A stretch of 64,000 nt of DNA from Linnemannia schmuckeri. Its lineage: Eukaryota > Mortierellomycota > Mortierellomycetes > Mortierellales > Mortierellaceae. This document shows, piece after piece, positions 50,086-61,697 of this stretch. The notes below the pieces were generated by a model. The model was given only the letters and a program-made list of their open reading frames with translations, had not been told where the DNA came from and made no database searches. Numbering within the stretch: the stretch's first letter is position 1; each line of letters starts with the position of its first letter. The position numbers were made by a program, and so were the translations under genes. The stretch lies in contig JANATG010000006.1 in NCBI GenBank assembly GCA_029449235.1, forward strand, positions 2,232,001 through 2,296,000, given 5' to 3'.

Positions 50086-51161
50086 AGGTTCATTGCCTCG
50101 TCTTCCTACTCTGTGCTGGGATTAGGAAGGATGTGAAGGAAGAAGAAAGAAGATGTTGGTTCATTGCGTTATTACCGATTACTTGTCCACGAAAAGGAGA
50201 GGATGTGTGAGGGAAGGATGTGTGTGTGTGCGTGAAGCTCCATCATCGCCTTTGCCCTTTCTTTACCTTGCAAATCTGAATTTGATGACGACACACTCTT
50301 TACGGACAAGGGCAGTCACGAGGACAGGGTTAAGGGCTACATCACCACCAACATTCATACAATGACGAACGGACATTGCCATCACACAGCAATCACCGAC
50401 AACAAAGGAAAAAGTGAGCGCGTGTCCAAGAAGCAACGTCTCTTGCAACTACCACCACCGACAACAAAATGCGCAATGGTAATGCACGCTCCTCCTCTGT
50501 TACCTTGACCTATGCAAGTGTCAATGCCCTCTGCTCTTTTTCAGAGTATTAGGGAACAGCAATTGGTTACCTTCAACTTTCAGTAAGCAACAAATAATCG
50601 CCTCAAAACTATGTCGCTTCAGCTGCATTAAGGCACTCTGTTCTTTCTCGAACTTTCAGTCCTGTCCCCTTGAACTTTTCTTTTTTTCGTGTGCAATTGA
50701 AGAATTAGAAGGGACCTTTTCTCTTATCCTAAAATTTGCCCGCCTTCGTTCGTGGAATAAAGTTGATGCGTTCATATCTGGGAAAAGGTGATGCTTCTTG
50801 TCTGCTGATCGCGTATAAGCTAACTTGGCCACGATAGGAACAACTCCTTTCCACGCACCCTTAAATGTCTCTGATTCGAGGACTGGAATGACGGTTTTTC
50901 TCTCTCTCGTTCGAAATGTTTCCCTCTTCTTTGCTCTTCAAGCTCTTGCTCGCAGTTTGTTGGAGTGCAACTAGGATTAAATATTTCCGACAAAGATCAA
51001 TGTGCGATTCAATTTTTCGCCACCTCAATGCTCCTGGTATGCACTCTGTGTATCCCGGAGAGAAAGAAGCAGCAAGCGAAACAAGTGAGAAAAAGAGGGT
51101 GTTGGCTGGGGCACTAGAGACAAAAAGAAAAGAAAAAACGAGTGTGCAAGTGGAAAGTAGG

Positions 51162-51184
51162 AAAAAAAAAAAAAAAAAAAAAAA
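51162..51184 (+). repeat. A23 homopolymer
   Basis: Twenty-three A residues, 180 bases before the A56 tract on the same strand. Confidence 0.93.
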
Positions 51185-51360
51185 CTTTCAATGCGCAGCT
51201 ACTCAGTCGGAAAGCCAAACGATGCAGACAGCGGACAAAAAGCTGGAATGCATCCAAAAGAGAACGGTCCGATGTAGGCAACAATGCAGCATGGGGACAA
51301 AAAAAACGCAGCGATGGAAGGAATCGGATACTTGAACGAAAGTACTAATTCCAACAGTCG

Positions 51361-51416
<56 letters not shown>
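51361..51416 (+). repeat. A56 homopolymer
   Basis: Fifty-six consecutive A residues, the longest homopolymer in the window. I saw no flanking target-site duplication or recognisable element body that would prove it is a retroposon tail. Confidence 0.93.
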
Positions 51417-51419
<3 letters not shown>

Positions 51420-53523
51420 GTCGATGAGTGGTTTGAAAGAAAAAAAAAAGTATGCGAAAGATCGAGCGAATGGAGGGGGTGCAAAGGCGTGAGAAGAGCG
51501 GAGGTGCACGACTGGGAGGAATCTTTCTTAGCCCCGAATGGATGCATCACAGCAAGAGAGGGAAAAAAAATTACGAGCCCATCTCCTTCATCGCAGAGCA
51601 TTGGAGCGAAGAAAATTATCATGTTTGACTGACAGGATGAGAAGGGGGAAACCTGTCAAAATTATTCTGAGAATAATAACATCCGAGTTATCGGAATCGT
51701 TTCCCCAGACGAGGACAAATGGATTAAGTAGAAAGAACGACCCCTCCTTGCCATCGTCGCATTCATCAATTGACTATGAACACTGCTGACGGCCGCAGAA
51801 GGAGAGGTTGGAACTAATTGAATAACATGCTTCACAATTGGCTGTACAAACTCGCGTTACAATCGGATGGCCAGGTGGATACCACATTGCCCTTTTATTC
51901 AATGCCAAGAAATACATGCACGATGAACGAGGACACACCTCAAGTGTTTTCTGTGGAACCAGTCATCGCAGCATCGCCCAATTGCTGTTGTTCACAATAC
52001 TATCAACAGCAGCGCTGGCTTTATTTTGACATTGTTTTACCCAATGTATTTCTTTTATGACATCTGTGGCAGTGAAGAAAAAAAAACTGAGGGCCAACAA
52101 AACTGCAAATGGACAGAGTTCAAACTTTGTATTTTGTCAACTAAGAGGAGTACGCTTTTGTTTGTGTGAGCATGACTGAGGGTGAATGGGTTGATGGATG
52201 TTCACTCATGCCTTTTCTTCCATTCCTTTCTGATGCCCTTCACAAGGTCATCTCACTCTTCTCCGCGCCTCCAGCTCACTCCTCGGATTTCAACAGAGCA
52301 GAAGAGAGCAAAGCATGCGAAAATATCCTCGACGACAAGAACGACAGGGTTTTTAGAAACAATTTGCCACCTCTCATTCTTAACGATAAACCTTCCTGAT
52401 ATTTTAGCCCTCTTCCTCGCATCGCTCCTTTGAACGTCGCTCTCACTTCTCTTCCCCTCACTTGTTTGTTTACAGCTCATCAGACTCACAATCAAGTCCA
52501 ATACCGTTGTCCTTGTTTTTCTCGCTCTGTCGGAAAGAAGTCTCTTTTTGCGACGAAGGAGTAGGAAAAGAGGGCAAAACTTTAAATGATACACGTTTAT
52601 CGATTTTAACGCTTTGACTGGTTTTATTTTCCTGCATTAATCCAAGTCGACACCACCGTCATCGCCCCTCCCTCCCTCCTTAACAAACACCCTTCTCCAA
52701 TTTCACCTCCGCTCCATCCATTCTCCCTTATTCCTTTCCAAAATCAATTGCATCCGACCTCCCCCACTCCCTCCCTCACTACTCTCTTCTTGCTTCTCCT
52801 TTTCACACTCTCTGTTTTTCATTTACACCCATCATGCCAAAAGATCTGCAAAAGGACAACCCGTTTTATTTGGCTGTGCCCTATTGACGTTCTCAATGCA
52901 ACAGCAGCATAAGATCATGCATCCCATAACTATACGTATTTCTTACTCCTTTCCAAACTCTCTCTTCTATTCATGCATGCATGCACAATTTGTTTGCATT
53001 TTCTATTCAACAATTGGGACCTACACCCAGCTTCTGTTGCCGGATTCGAGCTAAAACAAGACTCCTTGTTTGTTGAGAGTGAGAGAGAAGGAAAAGGAGG
53101 AAGAATGAAGCAGGAAAAAGAATTAGGCGATTAGTCATTCGTGTATCCGCAGTATAATAGCCGTAGTAGACTACTGCGCGTTTTTGCGTTTGGAAGTCGA
53201 TACCCCACTCCTTACTGGAAACAGTCTCTTCCAGTTTTGCAAAATGGTTATTGAACAAAAGTCGATATGCGTAGGCAACGAATGAAATCAACCTAGAATA
53301 AATATCCACCCACATATCCTCACCTCCTCGTCCCAGTGTATTAAACTCTGTCGTAAGTAAATAATCGACTCTCCTCCATCTCCTTCCGTATATACTTAGA
53401 TATCACGATGCATACACTCGCGAATGAGTCGCGTTTTCTGAATTGACTGGTTGGTCAGTTTCACGCACACGATCCACTTTTTTTATTTCATGAAGAGTTA
53501 CTTCGAGCAATAATAGCATATCA

Positions 53524-53919
53524 ATGAGTTTATTAGTGTCACCTTCGGTCGTCCAATGGTTGCCTCCAAACGCAACTTGTTTCCAGCCATCGAAACGGTC
53601 CTCATTCCTTCAACAGGGACGACTTTTTGAACGAACAGATAACACCGACTGGCACCCACCCATCTTAGGTACTGTCAGTACCCTTCAAAACAATATGCAA
53701 AACGGTCAGAACTGCAAACATCTCTTCACTTCTTCCACCCCGCTCCTACACACTCGACGTTCTCAACTTTTTCTTTCTCCTATTGCCATCTCCGTCTCGG
53801 CTCCGGGTATATTCTCTCCGCCCATTCCATTCCTCCTATGGCCAACTATCCTAGAAACATCGTTATTTTTAGCGCGGATGCCAAACCGAATCACTATTGG
53901 CTACCCTTGCTTCCAATAA
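53524..53919 (+). CDS. ATG-started 131-codon ORF, doubtful
   Basis: Starts MSLLVSPSVVQWLPPNATCF and encodes 131 residues of mixed composition with no domain. It follows a GTCGTAAGTA donor-like site about 175 bases upstream. Nothing beyond openness supports it as a gene. Confidence 0.12.
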   Translation: MSLLVSPSVVQWLPPNATCFQPSKRSSFLQQGRLFERTDNTDWHPPILGTVSTLQNNMQNGQNCKHLFTSSTPLLHTRRSQLFLSPIAISVSAPGIFSPPIPFLLWPTILETSLFLARMPNRITIGYPCFQ

Positions 53920-54109
53920 CTTACCGAGTACATTTTCTGTTTTGTTCTTGTTCCAAGTTAACAGAGACAATGACGTGATGAGAGAAAAAGAAAAGAAAAT
54001 ATTTCGTGGTCAACGTGCAAGAGAGAACACGAACAAAATTGATAGTCAAAGCGGTACCTCCTCTTTTTGCTAGTCCTCAAATTGATCAAGTCCAGCGTCG
54101 TTATCACAA

Positions 54110-54319
54110 ATGAATAGTAACAGCCCTACTCCAAGCCTCCAGACCAAAAAAAAACTGGCGCCCTTCATTCTTTATTTAGCTCTTCTTATTAGCTTCTATC
54201 GTATCTTCATTGTGATCGAGCAACTCCTATTAGCATTTCCTTCGCCTGCCGCGTCCAACCTAATTGGGTTCATTACTGATCAAACGCACTCTCTTTTACG
54301 CCACAATCAAACGAGCTAA
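54110..54319 (+). CDS. ATG-started 69-codon ORF with one predicted membrane helix, doubtful
   Basis: MNSNSPTPSLQTKKK precedes a hydrophobic stretch (about residues 16-40, LAPFILYLALLISF...), a pattern expected for a small tail- or signal-anchored protein. There is no homology I recognise and no clear promoter. Confidence 0.13.
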   Translation: MNSNSPTPSLQTKKKLAPFILYLALLISFYRIFIVIEQLLLAFPSPAASNLIGFITDQTHSLLRHNQTS

Positions 54320-57300
54320 AATAATTTCAGGGGCATGACCTCTTTCCGTCTCTCTCGTTTTCAGGCAGGTCCTGAAGAGGGCTGTAGCTAGGAAGGCTTT
54401 TTTTGGAGACTTGAAGTCGTCCATCCATCACCTGTTTGTGAAACCCTCTGTTCTTACATCCCTGACGCGCTATCGAACTCGCTCTCAAAACCAAACGCAG
54501 CTCCAAGGAAATGAAGGGTGTAGGGGTTAGACGGGACTGGAAGAAGGAGGGAAGAGAGAAAGAAGGACGCTAAGTAAAAAACGCAACGGTGAATGGTAAC
54601 GGCAACAACAAAAACTTTACAATCGAAAACAGACCACAGCCTTACTTTGTTTAGTGCTCTTAACCCACTATACATTTTTTTTTGTTGAAACTCCAAAACA
54701 ACAAAATTAAGAAAGGGCGAAAAAAAAAGTGACTGAAAAAAAGGTTTCCGCATGCATGGGCTCGTTCTTTCACAAACAAAGTGAAAAGACGGTTCCTTCT
54801 TCCTTTGTCTGGATAAATCATGATATAGTCCAACAGCTCTGCATGCAATGTAATTCATTATTCATTGAATCGATCCTGTCTTTATTTTTATCGATTCTCT
54901 CTCTATGGCATATCCAATCCACTCAACTCCCTTCTCTCAATATCGTATATCGTAATCATTTCGTTCTTCTATCCCTCATCATCCAATTTTCTAAAAATTA
55001 CTAGTAAGCTCTCATTCTCTGCATTTTCAGGGACCTACCGTCCCTTCTTCCCTCATTTCCTCTCTGTTGACCTTTTTTTTCTCATTTGTGTGTCTTGTTC
55101 TCATCAACCCAACCAGCAATTAGAAAAATAAAATTGTGGCGTAAACCCTCAGTTTTACGCCTAACCTCAAAATGAAATAAAGAAAAAATAATTTCAGCGT
55201 TCGTGAGCTCTCAGAAAAAATTAAATTCTTATTTCTCACCTTCCCTACAGCCCTGCCTCTCTCCCTCTCCTTTCACCCAGCTTCCAGCAAGGAGGCCCCG
55301 GCCAAAAATCTTCAGATACCTCTTTGCTTTGTTTGTGCTCACATACTCCTATTGCTTTGTTTTTATGTTCGCTTGATACAATTGGTTCCCGACTTCTGAC
55401 CAACTGGACGTCCTTTGTTCAGTTATGCTTGTTTGATTGTTTGATTTGATAGTTAGATTGTTTTGTGTTTGTAATACTTTCGCCCAGGATGGTAAAATTG
55501 GGCCGGTGGGATCAGTCATAACGAGAGAGCCAAATTACATCTGTTTATTTACTTTCACACACAAACAAACAATTCCTGACAAATCATGGAATGTCCACAA
55601 GACAAAGGGAAGGCATGTTCATCAAGGGTATAGGCGCGCGTCGTATCACGTCTATTTTTATGATAATGAACACCTGGTCCATATTGTGTTTGTGATCAAT
55701 TAGTTTTTCTGGTAGAGAAGCCCTGTATGTGTCTGTGTGTGGATCCGATCATGGTTGTCCGTTAATGCAATTTATTTTTCTTGTGTACCATTTCATTTCG
55801 CGGACAAAAAAATGTGAACAAAGAGAAAAAACTCTCCGTTCATTTTTGTATGTGAACTCAATGGGCGTCAGCAAAAATAAAAGATGAATGAATAGTCATA
55901 TAAAGGAAGGAATAGTGGTTACCCGATACTCAATACGATTCATTCTTGACTTATGCTCTTCTTCCCATTCACTTGAATGGCTCTTCATTTCTAGTTTTCT
56001 ATCAATTTATTTGTCTGTTCTTTGAGTAAAGAAAGCAAGAAAGTCATAGAAAGGGGCCTTATCGCCTTCTTATGGTTATTGTTTGTTTACTGCATGCAGT
56101 GGATACATGTACATAATCGATGCACCATTCCGCGTCTATGGCACTAAAAAAAATTGAAAATGAAAATGCCGGAGACGATGTCCGAAATTGGTTATGCAAG
56201 TTTTGCATTTGGTCGGTGAGTGATTGTCGATTTTGCACACATATTTTTCACACAACTTCATCTGCCATACACACATGCCATCCCATGTGGGAATGAATAT
56301 GAGCACTTCTCAAATCCATCCTTTTTTTTTTGTGGTTTGCATGTATCTGACACCTCGGCAGCCGTAGCAAAGGCAAGAGAAAGTACCATGACATTTACTG
56401 AAGGTATTTGACACAAGAAAGAGCTGAAGCGTATACTACCCGAGCAACAACTTGGTATTGATAAAAATACTGTCTGTTGATAAAAGTGTGTAGTGCTTCA
56501 TGGATAACTATTTGATCAAGGGAGGTACACAGCGATAGGAAGGAATGACTCTGGAGTAGCTCACTTACATACCGTTTCCCTCCACAACATCTCTTTCCCT
56601 CCTCCTCCATTCTTCAAAAACTCCGTCCCGCCTCGTCATAAATAAAACAAAACTCCCCGGCCCATTCCACACACAACATACACCTGGCCCTGGGTCTCCC
56701 TTTTTTGGTTGTATTCCCCGGACTCTTGCAAACGGCATTTGAGTTATGAAAACGAAAAAAGAGAAGCTATATTTGAAGGAAGGTGCGACGATAGAGAGGA
56801 GAGAGGTTATGAGTCTCAGCCCATGAGCATTTTTACATTCGTCGTCCGTCCGTCCGTCCTTCCCCCTTGTTTGCTAGGAGACGACTGAGAAGTAGGCAAG
56901 GTTCAAGACATCGATGGGTTCAATAGAAAAAAATAAAAACAGAAACTATTATTATCAACGGCAAACGATACAAGGTAAAACAAAGTGCGTCGTGAAAACT
57001 GGTCCTCGCTCTTCTTGAATATTGAATTGAGACAACCAAGCAGCAGCTTAGTCAGTCGATCAAAGAGGCATGGAGTTTTCGGTCAGACTAACCCCCAACA
57101 GGTTTTTGTGGAAAAAGCAGGTGAGAACAAGAAGAGATCATCAACATGGTCATGACCTTGAAAAAAAGCGAGCTGCATCAGAGCTTTGCATCAACTCTCT
57201 CATCCTCCCTTCTTGCTCTTGCTTTCTCGCATTCTCTCTTTCTCTCTTGCTCACACTCCCAAAAAGTTCCCTACCTTCGTTGCCCCCTTTTGAAGATGAG

Positions 57301-59590
57301 TGACATGGACCATCCATTCAACATCGGGTTATGATTTTAGTGAATAAATCGATTACAATCGGCGTCAATGACAAACGAGATAAAAAGACGAAGGCCTACT
57401 ATCAACCAATGGAGTACATGTCGAAAGATATCCACATATTTTTGTAATTCACTTGATGTCTTCCTTCGTTCTCCTCAGCTTTCAGTTGTGTCACTATGGG
57501 TTCCTTTCACCCAACTGTACGTGCGGCATAGTATGGTAGACTAGAGCTATCAATAGAGTGGAGTAGAGACTCCTGTCAATAATAACAGACAAGAATATCC
57601 CCTCCTTTCATTCTTTGTATCATATCAACTGTACCTCCCTTCTCTTCACTTATCATATCCTATTGTTTGCAACAAACAAACAAACAAAAACATCACTGGC
57701 CAATTTTTGCCTTACTTTCTTTTTCTCATATTCACATTCACTGATTCTGTCTCTGTCTCTCACAAAAACATCCCTCCGAATATGAGAGCAGCAGCAAAGC
57801 ATAACAAAGCAAAGAATGGCAAGCAAAAATAAGCAGCACATCATCCGGCCAGCCTGCAGCAGATGCAAGGCAAACGGGACAAAAAATAAAATACACCACA
57901 TAATTTCCTTTCCTCCATGCACTTTGTGTTTTTATTTGCTCCGGATCCAAAAAAAAAAAAAAAAATAATGCACAGGCTGGCCGAATAAAGCAAACATGCA
58001 TACGCAACGACAAAAATACCTGATGAACAACAACGACAACAACGACAACAAAAATAAACAAAACAAGCAAGATGCAATAACAACAAAAACCAGGAAATGA
58101 CGGGTGGTTGTGATGGACATCGATGGCATGGGTGATGGAAGGAGGGGGGGCGAGGATGAAAAGAAGGGGTGAAGAGAAGGAAGTGCAGCGAAGATGGAAG
58201 AAGTTGATGTTGATATTGTTGTTTGCTACTGTAATCTGAGCAAGAGTTAGATTGTTTTTTTTGTTCAACATCGACACCTTGCTCTCAAAAAAAAAAACAA
58301 AAAACAAAAACAAACACCAACGCCCAACGATATCTGATTTTCGTCAGGTTTATTCATTCAACAGCGATTGATTTTTTGATTGCCCTGCATGTCCCACAAC
58401 ACTTACTCTCACACACCTCTACCACAACCATACATTCACTCCTCGATCAACTTTCACTTCCCTTCCAGACTGAAGTAAATGTTCGTCTATAGACGACAAG
58501 AGACGACCACTCGTGTCCACCTCTTATTGCCTGCTCTTTCCTATTTGCTAATTTGCACTGCCTCATGAAAATGGAGGGCCCATGGGCTTTTTCTCCTGTG
58601 AAAGCAAGACGATGAGTAAGAAATATTCAAAGTGCAGCACTAGATGTAGTATCAAAGGGAGCATGCAAACTACCAAAATGGCTTGGCAAATAAGGGGTGA
58701 GCGTGGAAAAAATATAGGAGCTACACAGTCAGCCCATGTCCCCTCTTTTCTAATGACCTCTGCTATCAGTCGGAAGAGAGGGTGAGAGATCTGAGAGAGA
58801 GAAGGCAGGATAGGGGAGGAGAGGGATGGTATTTGTGTGCGTTGAATGTAGATGCAATTGGGTTGTATGATTGATACAGTTTATTGCGGGTCGATTGTTT
58901 TTTCCTTCTTTTTTGTTCGTGAATCGGACCATCTTCCGACGAGAGAGAGAAAGTGAGAGCAAAAGAAAAGAGAGGGAAGACATCGAATTTAGATTTTGCT
59001 TGTCTCTCTTCTTTTTCCATCCCCCTCCTCTCTCTTCATTCGCAATCGTTGCTGCTGTTTGCTTTGTTGGTTGTTGCCAAACAAAAATAAACCACGATGC
59101 AAGCGGCATCAATAAACAAATAAACAACAAACCAAATTACAAATTAGCGCGTTGTGTGCTGTACTGTTGACATCGATTGCTATTTCTTTTTTGGCCGTGC
59201 TCCCCTCTTTAGTTGCTTCTTTTTCCTTTCTCACTTCTCGTAATGCTCAAGCAACAAAAGGAGGATGAGAGTGATATGTGTGTGTGATGAAGAATCGTAT
59301 TTTTTTCATTGTTCCAGTACAAAATAGGTACTCCTGTGCATCGTATCCGATGAGTTTTGAGGCAAAGACCATCACCATAACCCTCGTGCGTGGTGGTTGT
59401 ATGTACTGCACATTGTATGAGCCGTTGATTGTGTATGAATTGAATAAGTAAATATAAGTGAATGAACCCTTCTCAAAAAAGAAAAAAAAAAGATTCTGAA
59501 TTTGTCATCATCTGCCCGAAAGGAAGGAGGTAAAAAAAAAGGAAATTCCCATTCATTTTGACACATCCCCTCCCTCCCCTTTTGCCCATC

Positions 59591-59941
59591 ATGTCGCTTG
59601 TAACCATCGAAAAAAAAGACTCGAGGGTTGGTAGAAGCAAAATACGCATCATCTTGGCCGATAAATTTACAAAAAAATGGGTTCGACCGCGATTCTTGGA
59701 AGTCTCTAAAAAAACAAGCAGACAAGCACTGCTTTCGACTATTGATTGTCCAAAAATGAAAAAAAAAACGACCATGCAGAAGACAATTCATGTCTGGCAT
59801 TTATTAACAGAGCTCCTTATAATTATTATTTCTCATTCTCGACAGTCGACTACACGAGTGAGAATGGAGTTTAAGGCAAATGAGTGGGTCCCTGTCCTCA
59901 CCACATGCCCGGGGCAATTTCGACATCTATCTATTCCCTAA
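59591..59941 (+). CDS. ATG-started 116-codon basic ORF, doubtful
   Basis: A pyrimidine-rich leader-like stretch ending in CCATC precedes MSLVTIEKKDSRVGRSKIRI. The frame is Lys/Arg-rich through residue 65 and then hydrophobic (LLTELLIIIISH). No family is recognised; part of the lysine content comes from A-runs in the DNA. Confidence 0.15.
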   Translation: MSLVTIEKKDSRVGRSKIRIILADKFTKKWVRPRFLEVSKKTSRQALLSTIDCPKMKKKTTMQKTIHVWHLLTELLIIIISHSRQSTTRVRMEFKANEWVPVLTTCPGQFRHLSIP

Positions 59942-60125
59942 TCATTCTATGCAGTTGAACATAAAAAAAAAAGAAAAAACGGCGGATCCGACAAATGGAA
60001 AGGAGGGTGTGTGTGTGCACTGGGCTTTGTTTATGCAGCTAAAAGACAAAGGTCCTTCCTTTCTCCCTCCTTTTTTCTTTTCATTCATTCGCTTGGATCA
60101 CGATCACGCACAGTCCCAACAGAGA

Positions 60126-60155
60126 GACACGACATGACACGACATGACACGACAA
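60126..60155 (+). repeat. Tandem decamer (GACACGACAT)3
   Basis: Three consecutive copies of a 10-base unit, the last one ending in A instead of T, in otherwise unannotated DNA. Confidence 0.85.
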
Positions 60156-61673
60156 GAATCCACTCCTTCCCAAACTCCAATCCCCTTCATCCCTGTGTCC
60201 TTTTGCAGTGCTTGTCGTCCTCATCTTCACACAGTCCCCCTCCTTTTTCACTCTTTTTACTCCTCGCCATCAACTTGCACAGTGTCTTCTAATCAGAGTT
60301 GAGGGTTCATTGGCCCATCATCGTTGTTTATGTCCTTTGACTATGGTCGCACGAGAAATAAACGAAGTTGACAAAAATAACTTGTCCACCGACCAACCAG
60401 TTGACAAAAAGGAAGTGGTTGGTCAGGAAGCAAGCGACAAAAAAAAAAATCAGGAGAGACCTTGTTTATGAGAGCAATGAAGTCTCATGGTTGGGATGGG
60501 GTTGTACCAACACCCCGGTGGTACGGTAGTATTTTTAGCTCTCTAAAAAACCCATATTGCGGTTGTTCAAAGCTGGGTGTTGTATGAGAAGAATAAGGAA
60601 AGGGGAATAAAAAAGACGACGCCAACACACGAACACACAGACAACAGTTTTTTGGTTGTATATGCTCGGCTGGACGAGGGGGACCTCATAATTTTCTCTA
60701 CGCTCCTCTCCATCTTTAATCCACCCCCAAGTATGTTGATAAGGTCAAGGCACCCTGCACGTTGTCCTCCATTAGATATCTGCCTCCCTTGTACAATTGA
60801 CTCTCCTTCCAAAGTGTGTTCATTTTTAATTAAGCTGGCAGTAGCGAAAAAAATACAAAAAAGGAGGGAAAGTTGAGCGTGGTACATATGCTTGTGTGTA
60901 AAGAGGTAGGGAGGGTAAGGAGGGAGCAGCAGAAAGTGGAGATCAAGGGTGACCGGAGGGTGACTGAAGACAGAGGAAGAGATACTTATCCCCGTCACGG
61001 GATCCGAGGGTCAGTCACTTTCATTGTGTTCTCTATTGCTGCTCGGACCTACGGGAATTTCATGACAACATTGCTTCCCGGATTTGTATCGCATCCCTTT
61101 CTCGGCCTCAGACGTCCCCTCCGTCTTCGGGTCAGTAGCCTGCTTAAGATAAAATACACATATTGTATTTGTACACGCATGAATAGGAGAAAAGACAGGG
61201 ATCTATTATTGACCATCAAATAGGATAAACAAGCCATTTTTACAATTGTCAACGTTACACACGTCCGTCTGTCCTAAAAGTGCTCTCTCCTCCATCCCCT
61301 CCCTCTCTCACCTGTCCATGATAAAAAAAATACCACACGTTTCTCTTCGTTTTACATATCGAACGAGTGGAGTTGAAGGAATGGAAGAGACAGGTCAGGG
61401 GGACATTGGAGAGACGTATGACGGTTGTGGGCGTTACTGATTTCATTCAAGGGTCAGACTGATGCGGCTGCTGTTGTTGATGGATAATAACTGACTGACT
61501 AGTCTATACACTTCCAACATTATCAGGGTGTCAGTGACAAAAGTCAAACCCTCTCTGTCCAAGAGTCTCTCTTTTCGTCAAAGGATCGTCAGTTTCACTC
61601 TTTTTATCCCACAACGCCTTCTTACATTTTTTTTAATCTCTCCTACCATTACGCCCGAGTAACGGGAACACAC

Positions 61674-61697
61674 TTTTTTTTTTTTTTTTTTTTTTTT
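61674..61697 (+). repeat. T24 homopolymer
   Basis: Twenty-four T residues in the gene-poor right third of the window, preceded by CT-rich sequence. Confidence 0.9.

Noticed and set aside
55138..55161. Hairpin GGCGTAAA/TTTACGCC as a terminator or small RNA
   Set aside because: An isolated 8-bp stem in AT-rich DNA with no adjacent gene is expected by chance.
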